Assembly: GCF_021568795.1 (NCBI RefSeq)
Contig: NZ_JAKGUE010000003.1
Coordinates: 1 to 64,000, forward strand
Origin: Dethiosulfovibrio faecalis
GTDB taxonomy: Bacteria; Synergistota; Synergistia; Synergistales; Dethiosulfovibrionaceae
Reading direction: 5' to 3'
Length of the DNA: 64,000 nt
A model generated the notes under the pieces. It saw nothing but the letters and a program-made list of their open reading frames with translations. It was not told the DNA's origin and did no database searches. Made by a program: the position numbers and the translations under genes. Positions 29,030 to 36,912 of the stretch are shown here, piece by piece (within the stretch, counting starts at the first letter, position 1; every line of letters starts with the position of its first letter).

Positions 29030-29242
29030 ATGGATGCCATGAAAAGCGAAAAACTCGAGGTTAGACTGACTCCGAGACAGAACAAACTGATAAGACGTGC
29101 CGCCGAGATAATGGGAACTCCCGTATCGAGGTTTCTCATAGAGGCGGCACAGGAAAAGGCGGATAAAGTGATCCGTGAAAACATGAAGGAATCCCTCTGT
29201 AGAGTCGTCCCCTTCAGCAAGGATAATGTCATATGGCGGTAA
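29030..29242 (+). CDS. DUF1778 (TacA-like) ribbon-helix-helix antitoxin, orphan
   Basis: A 70-residue protein beginning KLEVRLTPRQNKLIRRAAEI, the ribbon-helix-helix region of DUF1778 antitoxins, with SRFLIEAAQEKA following. Such antitoxins normally precede a GNAT acetyltransferase toxin that blocks charged tRNAs. No toxin gene follows; the next gene is on the other strand. GGAGGCGAG precedes the ATG. It may be a solitary regulator or the remnant of a lost pair. Confidence 0.8.
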   Translation: MDAMKSEKLEVRLTPRQNKLIRRAAEIMGTPVSRFLIEAAQEKADKVIRENMKESLCRVVPFSKDNVIWR

Positions 29243-29376
29243 ACTCCGATAACGACCTTATCGGGTTCTACACGCTAAGTGCCTTTAGCGTCCCGCTAAG
29301 ATCCCTACCTCCTGTTGCCTGCTGTATTGCCTGGCCGTCTTGCGGTGGATCAGTCCATGCAGGGAAAGGGGATAGA

Positions 29377-29402
29377 TGGTTTTAAGTGTACACCTAAAAC
29401 CA
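29377..29402 (+). terminator. Terminator after the DUF1778 gene
   Basis: TGGTTTTA pairs with TAAAACCA around an AGTGTACACC loop and is followed on the plus strand by CCTCTTTTTATG. It overlaps the stop codon of the convergent CTERM gene. The 134 bases between 29243 and 29376 show no gene. Confidence 0.5.
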
Positions 29403-30944
29403 CCTCTTTTTATGTAACTTCATGATCAAGGGCAATCCAAAAAACAACAGCATGGAAAAAGCCGAAACGGTTCCGGTTCCGACATCGCAACCTCCGGTTC
29501 CATCGCCGTCGGGTGTGGGAGTTTCCGCCTCCGTCCGAATCGAGCAGACTCGGAAGGTCACCACGCCGTTATCGGGGTTGAGGTCGAAGGATCCGTTGTC
29601 CTCCACGGTGTTTCGCCAGGTCCGAAGCCCCTCTCCGGTCTCGTAGAAGTCGGGAGGGTTCACCCCTTCCGGAAGAGCCTGACCGGGCCGGATCTCGAAC
29701 TGGATTCCCCGCTCGGGAAGAACGTAGCCCTCCGGCGTCAGGTTTTTCACGTCCTCGGTGCCTGTCCCATCCTCTTTCGCCAGAGCGAAGGCGGCGTAGT
29801 AGCGGACGTATCGCGGCCAGGAGGCGGTGAACTCTATCTCCAGCCCTCCGTTTCCCGAAACGTCCTCTAGAGGAACGTTTTCATAGGCGAAAGCGTTGTA
29901 GAGAGAGGCGTTCATGCCCTCCAAAGAAACGGCGAGGTCGCCGGAGATGCCACTGATATCTCCAGAAAGAGCCTCTCGCACCTCTCCATACAGGGTGCTG
30001 CCCGAATTACCCAGATCCTTCTCGACGACGATCACGTCGGCCTCTCCCGAGGTGGCGCGAGGTTTCGGAGACAAACCAGAGGCCATTCCCGCAAGAGCCA
30101 CCGAGCTTCTTCCCGGAGACGTTCCGACTGTGTTGGTTCCGTCGTCGATAAGGGTATATCCGTTGTTTCCGGCGATCTGATCGGGGGTATTGTCCTGGAT
30201 GACGCATCCCTGGCCGAGAACGGTCTGGCTGGAGGAGTAGAGCCGCAGACCTCCTCCGTAGACACTGGAGTTGTTCCTCACGGTACATCCATACATGAAA
30301 AGGATATAACCGTTGACGATGCCTCCTCCGCTGCCGGAGGAGCGAGTGGAGCTTACGTTGTTCTCCACCACGCAGTCGTGCATGGTGACAATCCCGAGAT
30401 ACCCGTTATGGATTCCCGCCGCGTCCGCCGTATAGAAGCGGGAGAGGGTGTTGTCTCTCACGGTGCAGTTGCGCATGGTGATATTCCCGGTATTGTATAT
30501 GCCTCCTCCTCCGATGCAGTTCGTTACGGAGCAGTCGTTCAGGTAGAGAAGTCCGTGGTTTGTGAGCCCCGGATAGTCGGAGGCAACGCCGTCGGTGGTG
30601 AAGACCAGATCGTAGAATTTCCAGATGCTGCCCTCGGATGAGAGGGTAATTCCCCTTCTGGTTCCGGCCTGACGGATCGTCGTGGGGTTCCCCCGCAACG
30701 TGAGGGATTTCGGGATGTAAAGGGAAGACGTGAGGGTTACCGTATCCACCTCTATGGAAATGGTCTGTCCCGAATAGGCCTTTCCCACCGCATAGCGCAG
30801 CGTGCCGGCGGAACCGTCGTCGGCACCGCTGGTGACCGTCAGGGAAGCGGCTTCGGCGGCGTCTCCCAAACAGACCAATCCCAGGAAGAACAAAGTATAT
30901 AAGATCCGGTAAAAACAGATCTTTTTTACGTGCATTTTACACAT
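29394..30944 (-). CDS. Secreted beta-helix protein with Synergist-CTERM tail
   Basis: A 516-residue exported protein. A signal peptide (about 1-33, ending AEAAS) leads into a region of short Asn/Gly-rich repeats (NITMRNCTVRDN, VTMHDCVVENN, LFMYGCTVRNN) typical of a right-handed beta-helix. The C-terminus has TGGCDVGTGT, a hydrophobic helix, then KLHKKRWF. That GG-C, helix, basic-end layout fits the Synergist-CTERM sorting signal, implying processing and surface anchoring. ATG 30944 is preferred because GGAAAGGAG lies 8 bases upstream. Ligand or enzyme activity is unknown. It follows a small double-glycine peptide gene by 29 bp. Confidence 0.75.
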   Translation of the reverse strand: MCKMHVKKICFYRILYTLFFLGLVCLGDAAEAASLTVTSGADDGSAGTLRYAVGKAYSGQTISIEVDTVTLTSSLYIPKSLTLRGNPTTIRQAGTRRGITLSSEGSIWKFYDLVFTTDGVASDYPGLTNHGLLYLNDCSVTNCIGGGGIYNTGNITMRNCTVRDNTLSRFYTADAAGIHNGYLGIVTMHDCVVENNVSSTRSSGSGGGIVNGYILFMYGCTVRNNSSVYGGGLRLYSSSQTVLGQGCVIQDNTPDQIAGNNGYTLIDDGTNTVGTSPGRSSVALAGMASGLSPKPRATSGEADVIVVEKDLGNSGSTLYGEVREALSGDISGISGDLAVSLEGMNASLYNAFAYENVPLEDVSGNGGLEIEFTASWPRYVRYYAAFALAKEDGTGTEDVKNLTPEGYVLPERGIQFEIRPGQALPEGVNPPDFYETGEGLRTWRNTVEDNGSFDLNPDNGVVTFRVCSIRTEAETPTPDGDGTGGCDVGTGTVSAFSMLLFFGLPLIMKLHKKRWF

Positions 30945-30973
30945 GAAGAGACTCCTTTCCCTGATCTCACCTC

Positions 30974-31129
30974 TCAAGAACTGATGATATCTCCCAGGTT
31001 CATCCCTTCGCCTCCGGAGAGATTCTCCAGGGTCGAATCCTCTAACTCGTCGGGATTCTCTTCCTTCTTTTTCTTCAACAAAGCCTCTTTGTCCAAGTCC
31101 TTGCGATCTTCCTGAGCCTTGTCTTTCAC
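30974..31129 (-). CDS. Small peptide with double-glycine leader (possible RiPP or export peptide)
   Basis: A 51-codon frame with GTG start and AAAGGAGAG upstream. The N-terminal part is highly charged (many D, E, K). Residues 28-40 read ELEDSTLENLSGG, matching the double-glycine leader of bacteriocins and other secreted peptides, with GG at 39-40. The remaining 11 residues, EGMNLGDIISS, lack Cys, so a lanthipeptide is unlikely. It lies 29 bp before the CTERM protein and is probably co-transcribed. No maturase or C39 transporter is seen nearby. It could instead be a plain acidic small protein. Confidence 0.55.
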   Translation of the reverse strand: MKDKAQEDRKDLDKEALLKKKKEENPDELEDSTLENLSGGEGMNLGDIISS

Positions 31130-31301
31130 GATTTCTCTCTCCTTTCGAGTATAGATTTCTACAAAGTCTTTACCTTATACATGTTCATGCATTAAGGATA
31201 CACCTTTACACCGTGTCAACGTCAAGAAGAGAAGAACGCCGATCTATCCCTCGTCACCTCGCCGATATATATAGAGAGAACAAAACCATATCAGTCAGAT
31301 C

Positions 31302-31329
31302 TTGACCGTAAAGAAATAAACATTATAAT
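31302..31329 (+). promoter_or_regulatory. Probable sigma-70 promoter for the symporter gene
   Basis: TTGACC (31302-31307) and TATAAT (31324-31329) are 16 bp apart, 70 bp before the symporter start. The AT-rich gap 31130-31301 is the divergent regulatory region and shows no other gene. Confidence 0.65.
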
Positions 31330-31398
31330 TATTAGTTGCAAACTGTGTGTTTTGTAAAAAATCAACTCTTATCTTTCTCCAAAAGGAGCGTGCGACAG

Positions 31399-32613
31399 GT
31401 GAAGAAAAACGGCGGTGTAACTCTCATAGTGGTCCTTATGGCCGCTATAGGTATTGGGGCTTTTTTCGGCCTACATGCGGGAGAAAAAACGATGAGAACC
31501 GTGGTGGCAATCAGAGGGTTACTGGCACAGATAATCTTCTTTACCATCCCTCTGGTCATTTTCGGATTCATAGCTCCCGCCATAACATCTCTTAAGGAAA
31601 AAGCCAGTGCTATGTTGGGCACCATGTTGATCATGGCGTATCTATCCGCCGTTGGAGCGGCGGCTTTTGCGGCCATAGCCGGATATTCCATAATTCCCCA
31701 TCTGGACATTCCTACCCAGATAGAGGGGCTCAAGGTTCTGCCCAAGGCTATTTTCTCGATAGACATACCCCCCATAATGCCCGTAATGACCGCACTTGTC
31801 CTGGCCATACTTACCGGAGTGGCTACAATATGGGGCGACGCTAAAAACATCGAAAAGATTCTCTACGAATTTCAATCGATGGTTCTATCCATCGTCAAGA
31901 AGATCGTAATACCGTTGCTTCCCTTTTTCGTAGCCGCCACTTTCGCCCAGATGGCCTATACCGGAAGGCTTACCCAGCAGTTCCCCGTCTTTTTCAAGGT
32001 TATACTCATAGTCCTCCTCGGACACTTCATATGGCTGTTCTTTCTCTACGCCCTATCGGGAATGGTCTCTCGCAAAAACCCCTGGGAGGTCATCAAACAT
32101 TACGGGCCGGTATATCTGACCGCCGTAGGGACCATGTCCAGCGCTGCGACTCTGCCCGTGACTTTGTCCTGCGCCAGAAAATCCAAGGTTCTGCCCCAGG
32201 AGGTGACGGACTTCGCCATACCTCTGGGGAGCACCGTCCATCTTTGCGGATCCGTGCTCACCGAGACTTTTTTCTGCATGACCATATCCAAGATGCTGTA
32301 CGGGACAATGCCGACTCCCGAGACATTGACCTTATTCATCTTGCTTTTCGGTATCTTCGCCGTAGGCGCCCCCGGAGTTCCGGGCGGAACGGTCATGGCT
32401 TCGCTGGCCATAGTCCAATCGGTGCTGGGATTCGACGCCGACGGAGTCGGCCTGTTGTTGGGGATCTTCGCCTTACAGGACAGCTTCGGCACGGCCTGCA
32501 ACATCCTGGGAGACGGCGCCCTGGCTTTGATGCTACGCGGACTGTTTTACGATTCCGACGGCAACGCGAGGAAAAAGGAGCTGAAAAACGAGGAACTGGC
32601 TCCCTCGGCGTAG
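31399..32613 (+). CDS. Dicarboxylate/amino acid:cation symporter (DAACS family)
   Basis: A 404-residue membrane protein of the glutamate/dicarboxylate symporter family, with eight helices and two re-entrant hairpins. Recognisable are VGTMSSAATLPVTL (serine-rich hairpin), PLGSTVHLCGS, and GAPGVPGGTVMASLAIV. It takes up glutamate, aspartate, serine or dicarboxylates with Na+ or H+. The NMDGT motif of classic GltP is replaced by HLCGS, so the substrate may differ. GTG 31399 has AAAAGGAG upstream; the frame extends further 5' without a good RBS. A strong terminator follows. Confidence 0.85.
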   Translation: MKKNGGVTLIVVLMAAIGIGAFFGLHAGEKTMRTVVAIRGLLAQIIFFTIPLVIFGFIAPAITSLKEKASAMLGTMLIMAYLSAVGAAAFAAIAGYSIIPHLDIPTQIEGLKVLPKAIFSIDIPPIMPVMTALVLAILTGVATIWGDAKNIEKILYEFQSMVLSIVKKIVIPLLPFFVAATFAQMAYTGRLTQQFPVFFKVILIVLLGHFIWLFFLYALSGMVSRKNPWEVIKHYGPVYLTAVGTMSSAATLPVTLSCARKSKVLPQEVTDFAIPLGSTVHLCGSVLTETFFCMTISKMLYGTMPTPETLTLFILLFGIFAVGAPGVPGGTVMASLAIVQSVLGFDADGVGLLLGIFALQDSFGTACNILGDGALALMLRGLFYDSDGNARKKELKNEELAPSA

Positions 32614-32619
32614 ATTCCC

Positions 32620-32692
32620 TCGATAGAGCGGCCACAAACACAACGAGGATCGCCTTAAAAAGGCGATCCTCGTTTCATCCGTTTCTTATCAG
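32620..32692. repeat. Direct repeat, left copy, flanking the AAA/TOPRIM module
   Basis: This stretch begins TCGATAGAG-GGCC, contains CAAACACAA, then the 13-bp hairpin GAGGATCGCCTT-AAA, and ends with TTTCTTATC. The same order of elements recurs at 34743-34830 with a few substitutions, a 14-base insertion and a 2-base indel. The two copies bracket exactly the two-gene module. Confidence 0.7.
32644..32672 (+). terminator. Terminator after the symporter gene
   Basis: A perfect 13-bp stem (CGAGGATCGCCTT/AAGGCGATCCTCG, loop AAA) is followed by TTTC and T-rich sequence. It lies 30 bp after the symporter stop. It is nearly identical to the hairpin at 34779-34811. Confidence 0.8.
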
Positions 32693-32798
32693 GTTTCTTC
32701 ACAACCACTATGTGCCAAGATAGACTTTGCCTTGAGCATCAGAATCACTTCCCTTGCCTTCTATTTCGGAACGGCACTGTAGACGTTGTGATAGTAAG

Positions 32799-33536
32799 TT
32801 ACTCTTTCATCGCAATCCTGATCGCTTCCTCAAGATCTTCCTTGAAGGCGTTGAAACTCGGCATGTCTATTCGAATGGGATCTATCGTCCCGTTTCGGAT
32901 CAGATCATTCAAAAGTTCCGACGTGCCCTCTTCACCTAAAGCTTCCCGCAAAACCTTTTTAGGCGCTCCCTTCTCGCTCGAATCGTTGCCCGAAAGCTCC
33001 TCAAATCTAGCACAATCACGATAGCTCTGCCCCTCCTGGACAGCGCAGAGTAACCAGCACTCGGATTTTGTCTTGGGGACCATGGCAACCCCCGTCCGTA
33101 GACCAGCTAGTTTGAATCCTGAAACTATGGACTTTCGTTTGTCGTCCCACTCCGATCTAGGAGAGGATCTGGTTCCATCGCAATCCCTGAAAAGGATCGC
33201 CACGACCGATTGGCCCTGATCCTCCTTCATTTCAAGTGCATATCGTCCTAGCAGAAAGGCGTTTTTTCGAAAATAGGCGTTGCCTTTACCAGCTTTCGAT
33301 CCCGAAAGGAATATCTTACGTCCTTTTTCTTTTAGATCCCCAAGCCCCTTTTCGGAGACGTAGGCCATAATATATGTTTCTAAGGGAGAGTAATTCAGGA
33401 TAATATCAGCCAGTTTATCCACAAACAAAGCCATCGGTCCCGGTCTAAAGTCATCTTTTCCCAGACCGCAAAATCGCTCGCCGGAGGAACAGCTTCCCAT
33501 ATCGCTTGGTCCCTCCCCGCTCAGAAGGAATAACAT
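32799..33536 (-). CDS. TOPRIM-like (DUF4276-type) partner of the AAA ATPase
   Basis: A 245-residue protein with a TOPRIM-like arrangement: LLSGEGPSD at the N-terminus (E8), AILFRDCDG in the middle (D118, D120), then KTKSECWLL. This resembles DUF4276-type proteins and the nuclease half of OLD family systems. The gene starts 4 bp after the ATPase stop, so they form an operon. The family match is from motif pattern only. I infer a nuclease or nucleotide-processing effector activated by the ATPase. The 107 bases between this gene and the terminator hold nothing recognisable. Confidence 0.6.
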   Translation of the reverse strand: MLFLLSGEGPSDMGSCSSGERFCGLGKDDFRPGPMALFVDKLADIILNYSPLETYIMAYVSEKGLGDLKEKGRKIFLSGSKAGKGNAYFRKNAFLLGRYALEMKEDQGQSVVAILFRDCDGTRSSPRSEWDDKRKSIVSGFKLAGLRTGVAMVPKTKSECWLLCAVQEGQSYRDCARFEELSGNDSSEKGAPKKVLREALGEEGTSELLNDLIRNGTIDPIRIDMPSFNAFKEDLEEAIRIAMKE

Positions 33537-33540
33537 CCGC

Positions 33541-34677
33541 CTAGCTCTCCCGAATCTCTACAGGCTCTCTTAAGTCCGAATCCAGAAAGACCTCGCCAGG
33601 GCCGAGCAAGGTGAGTTTTTTCTTCACATCGGGAAGATCGAAAAAGCGGGTCGATTTGGTGTGTCCATCACGGTTTTTATAAAGCAGTATCACCGAGCGT
33701 TCGGCAACCTCATCGCTCAGATAATTCAATATCATAGGGCTGTGGGTCGTCACTATAACCTGACGATGAGACTCTACCATCCGCTGTACTAGCCTTTCCA
33801 TCACCTCTGGGTTTATACCGTTTTCAATCTCGTCGAACAGAAGTATCCTGTCACCTCGGGCCAAAAGGGCGAAGATAGTGGCTAGACGAAGGGTTCCATC
33901 GTTCATGTGATGGGCCTCTGTAACTAGCTCTTCCTCGTATCTTTCTTTAAACTTCAACTCCTTCCAGCCACTACGTAGGGATTTTGTCTCTATATCCATT
34001 AGGTGAGGATATATCTCCCGCAGGGCATCGACGAGCTCCCTTCTCTCTTTCTCGATCATACCGTCGATAAAAGCCGATAGGCCCTCTCCTCCAGGTCCAA
34101 CCTCCTCCACAGATCGGGCCCTTTCACGCATCTGAGGAGGCGAGAGCAAGTCCATGGACTTGATCGATCCTATAAGTCTTTTAAGCTCCAAGAGTTCGGG
34201 CTGTTCATCCAAGGAGGAGTCTTTTAGCTGAGAGAGGATCGACCCCTGATAATCAAATTCGATGCGGCGAAGTGAGCCAGACCCTATTCGGTAATGACCG
34301 TCCTTAACCTCCATGAAAACGTCACCGCTATCGCTCTTCACCGACTCTTTAGTACAACGAAGAAACGTCTCTGCACAGTTAAACTGGCAGTCCCAGACTA
34401 TTGTTATTCCAGCCTCAACCTCTGCCGTTACCTTAAAGGAAATAACCCTTGCTAGGGCCCTCTGACCCAACCGAGAAGGAATGTCCTTCCAGTTCCAACG
34501 TCGCGACCTAGCCCAATCAGAAAGTTTGCCCCTCATCATCTGGCCGATAAAATCGATGGCCTGCAGCACAGTGGATTTTCCCGATCCGTTTAAGCCGATC
34601 AGACATGTAAAATCGCTCAACTCAAGTTCCATGTCGACTAGACTCTTAAATTTCTTTATCGATATACTTTTTATCAT
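33541..34677 (-). CDS. AAA family ATPase (OLD/AriA-like)
   Basis: A 378-residue ABC/SMC-like ATPase without a long coiled coil. It starts MIKSISIKKFKSLVDMELEL, has Walker A GLNGSGKST (28-36), Walker B ILLFDEIENGINP and the switch histidine VTTHSPMIL. This is the AAA_15/AAA_21 type found in OLD and PARIS AriA proteins. It is paired with a TOPRIM-like gene, a recurring antiphage design in which the ATPase senses infection and triggers the nuclease. This role is inferred. The module is AT-richer than flanking genes and framed by direct repeats. Confidence 0.75.
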   Translation of the reverse strand: MIKSISIKKFKSLVDMELELSDFTCLIGLNGSGKSTVLQAIDFIGQMMRGKLSDWARSRRWNWKDIPSRLGQRALARVISFKVTAEVEAGITIVWDCQFNCAETFLRCTKESVKSDSGDVFMEVKDGHYRIGSGSLRRIEFDYQGSILSQLKDSSLDEQPELLELKRLIGSIKSMDLLSPPQMRERARSVEEVGPGGEGLSAFIDGMIEKERRELVDALREIYPHLMDIETKSLRSGWKELKFKERYEEELVTEAHHMNDGTLRLATIFALLARGDRILLFDEIENGINPEVMERLVQRMVESHRQVIVTTHSPMILNYLSDEVAERSVILLYKNRDGHTKSTRFFDLPDVKKKLTLLGPGEVFLDSDLREPVEIRES

Positions 34678-34742
34678 CTAAAGAACCTCGTTTCTATGAG
34701 ACATCACCTGCAATCGTGCTTATTTCATTCTACAGCAAAAAA

Positions 34743-34830
34743 TCGATAGAGAGGCCTAGCTGGCCTCATTCCAAACACAAGGAGGATCGCCTTAAAAAGG
34801 CGATCCTCCTTTTATTCGCTTTTCTTATCG
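34743..34830. repeat. Direct repeat, right copy, flanking the AAA/TOPRIM module
   Basis: This is the counterpart of 32620-32692. It shares TCGATAGAG-GGCC, CAAACACAA, the GGATCGCCTTAAAAAGGCGA core and TTTCTTATC. The copies are about 2.1 kb apart and enclose the ATPase/TOPRIM pair only. Confidence 0.7.
34779..34811. terminator. Terminator downstream of iadA (bidirectional type)
   Basis: A perfect 15-bp stem (AAGGAGGATCGCCTT/AAGGCGATCCTCCTT, loop AAA) lies 21 bp beyond the iadA stop. The T-run TTTT is on the plus-strand side; on the minus side it is followed by GTGTTTGG. It is near-identical to the hairpin at 32644-32672. Confidence 0.7.
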
Positions 34831-34832
34831 AT

Positions 34833-36005
34833 TTACCTCTCGAACTTCCCCTTGACTACGGCCTTTCCGGCCTGGACCATCTTCCGTCCCATGGCGAACA
34901 CCGAGTCCACCGAGAGGTCCTCCCGGTTCAGCAGGACGACGTCTCCGTCGTTCCCCTCGGCTATTCTTCCCTTGCCGGGCAGTCTGTAGATCGAGGCGGG
35001 AGTGGAGGTTATCACCTGAACGGCTGTCTCGAGAGGTATGCCCTCCTGTAGCACCGAGTCCCTGACCTCGGGCAGGAGCGACCTTGACGTCCCGATGGAC
35101 AGGCCGGTAAAAGTCCCGTCGGAGTCGAAAAAGGGAAGGCTTCCCTGACCGTCGGAACTGAAGCTTATCCGCTCCGCCGGAACCCCCGAGTCCAGCAGTC
35201 TCTTGAGCCCTTGGCTGCACTTGATCTCGCCCTCCTCCAGAAACTGTGGGGTGGTGCTGGTCGTGAGGTCCACCTGACCTCCGGAAAGCCCGTATTCTAT
35301 GGCGTCCTCGAAAAGATCGGGGTTTCTGTTGACGTGGGTCGGAAGGAACTGCCCCAGCCCCAGCTCGGTGGTCTCCACCACCTTTCTTATGGGGGATAGC
35401 AATGCCGGACCGTCTCCCATATGGACGTTTATGACCCCCGACTTGCCTCCTATCATTCCGCCCACGTGGGCCGAGGCAGCCAATTTGGAGAGCTCCTCGA
35501 AGGTAGGCTGAGACGAACGGTGATCAGAGATGGCCACCTCTCCTACCCCTACGAACAGGTCTATCAGTATCAGATCGTCCTTAACCGAGCCCATGAGAGT
35601 TTTTACCGGAATCTCGTAGGATCCGGTTAAAGCCCATGCTGAAATCCCCTCTTCCCTCAGGGATCTGGCCTTGGCGAGAAGCTCTCCGAGATATCTACAG
35701 GTGGAGTCGGTTCCCAAAACCCCTACGACCGAGGTCACCCCGGCCTCTGTCAGATCCGAAAGAGCCGCCTCGGGAGTTCTGGATGAGAACCCCCCTTCTC
35801 CGCCTCCTCCGGCTATATGAACGTGACCGTCCACGAATCCGGGAACCGCTATCTTGCCGGATCCGTCGATCACGTCCATATTGGGCAGATCTCTTCCGGG
35901 AAAGGAGTTTCCCACCCAGACGATCTTGCCTCCAGCCATCAGAATGTCGCCTACGCCCAGCCTGTTGGGGCAATACAGTTCAACGTTTTTTATAAGAGTA
36001 AACAA
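34833..36005 (-). CDS. iadA: Isoaspartyl dipeptidase (beta-aspartyl-peptidase)
   Basis: A 390-residue amidohydrolase-superfamily zinc enzyme that cleaves isoaspartyl dipeptides. The metal motif is GHVHIAGGGGEGG; later histidines lie in VHMGDG and THVNRN, and the catalytic aspartate in SSDGQGSLP. The start is TTG 36005, directly after the regulator's TAG and with GGAG 8 bases upstream, so it is coupled to gntR. It recovers amino acids from damaged or dietary proteins, fitting a peptide fermenter. Length and motifs are normal. Confidence 0.88.
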   Translation of the reverse strand: MFTLIKNVELYCPNRLGVGDILMAGGKIVWVGNSFPGRDLPNMDVIDGSGKIAVPGFVDGHVHIAGGGGEGGFSSRTPEAALSDLTEAGVTSVVGVLGTDSTCRYLGELLAKARSLREEGISAWALTGSYEIPVKTLMGSVKDDLILIDLFVGVGEVAISDHRSSQPTFEELSKLAASAHVGGMIGGKSGVINVHMGDGPALLSPIRKVVETTELGLGQFLPTHVNRNPDLFEDAIEYGLSGGQVDLTTSTTPQFLEEGEIKCSQGLKRLLDSGVPAERISFSSDGQGSLPFFDSDGTFTGLSIGTSRSLLPEVRDSVLQEGIPLETAVQVITSTPASIYRLPGKGRIAEGNDGDVVLLNREDLSVDSVFAMGRKMVQAGKAVVKGKFER

Positions 36006-36743
36006 CTAATCGATCTCCTCTGCTCGTATCCTGCCGGAGAGAACCCTGGCCGCCCTGTCACCGTCCAGGGAAAGCCTGAAAGCCCTGGTATCCCTGATAT
36101 GGTCGAGGGCGGAGGATCTTGCTTTTTCCTGATCCCTGTTCTCTATGGCGTCGATTATTTTCCTGTGTTCCATCGGGGTGTTAGTCTGTCCACTGTCCGC
36201 CGGAGCCTTGAGAGGCTGAAAGCTGCCTACATACATTATGTATAGACGAGAGCGCCAGAATATAGGATGGAAGGCCCTCTCGAGATAGCTGTTGCCGGCG
36301 ATCCTCACTATCGAACAGTGAAATTCCAGGTTTATCGTTCGATACTCTCTCGGAAGATCCGACAGAGCGAAGGACTCCTCTTTTTCGTTGAGCTCCCTCA
36401 GATATGCCACGTCGTCCAGTGTGGCTTTACGGGCCGCCAGAGACGCCGCCTCTCCCTCCAGCAGTGCTCTCATGAAGAAGACGTCCTCCATGTCCTGGGC
36501 GGAAAGAGCGGGAATACGATATCCCCTCTTCCCCGATTCGCTCTCCAGAAAGCCGGTTCCCACCAGAAAGGTGAGGGCTTGCCTGATCCCGGTCCGCCCC
36601 ATATTCAGTTCCGACGCCAGGGCGGTCTCGTAAATCGGTTCTCCCGGCATGAGCCTCAGGTCCTCTATCCGATCCAAGATATAGTCCAACACTGCCTGGG
36701 ATGACGGAGAGAATTCCCCGTCGCTGGCGGATGGCCAAATCAT
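36006..36743 (-). CDS. GntR/FadR-type transcriptional regulator
   Basis: A 245-residue regulator. An N-terminal winged helix (IYETALASELNMGRTGIRQALTFL in pieces) is followed by an FCD ligand domain with acidic and histidine residues (EFHCSIV, MEHRKII) typical of FadR-type proteins. ATG 36743 is chosen for its AGGAG at 8 bases; a frame start at 36818 lies in the operator. It directly precedes iadA and is divergent from the YfcC carrier. The perfect palindrome at 36815-36834 is the likely operator. It probably controls both directions in response to a peptide or amino acid. Confidence 0.85.
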   Translation of the reverse strand: MIWPSASDGEFSPSSQAVLDYILDRIEDLRLMPGEPIYETALASELNMGRTGIRQALTFLVGTGFLESESGKRGYRIPALSAQDMEDVFFMRALLEGEAASLAARKATLDDVAYLRELNEKEESFALSDLPREYRTINLEFHCSIVRIAGNSYLERAFHPIFWRSRLYIMYVGSFQPLKAPADSGQTNTPMEHRKIIDAIENRDQEKARSSALDHIRDTRAFRLSLDGDRAARVLSGRIRAEEID

Positions 36744-36814
36744 ACATGTCACTCCTTCCTCGTCCTTGGGGTGGACAACGAGACGGCTACTGTGATATGT
36801 TGTATCCATATGGT

Positions 36815-36834
36815 ACATTATGTCGACATAATGT
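36815..36834. promoter_or_regulatory. 20-bp perfect palindrome, likely GntR operator
   Basis: ACATTATGTCGACATAATGT is a perfect palindrome in the divergent gntR/yfcC region. On the minus strand a TTGACA (36832-36837) and a TACCAT box frame it, so binding would block gntR transcription. Confidence 0.75.
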
Positions 36835-36912
36835 CAATATCGTATCAATATTCAAAGAGACAAGCCCCGCATTCAAAAGGGGCATCTTTAAATGACAGGA
36901 GTTGAACAGTAC

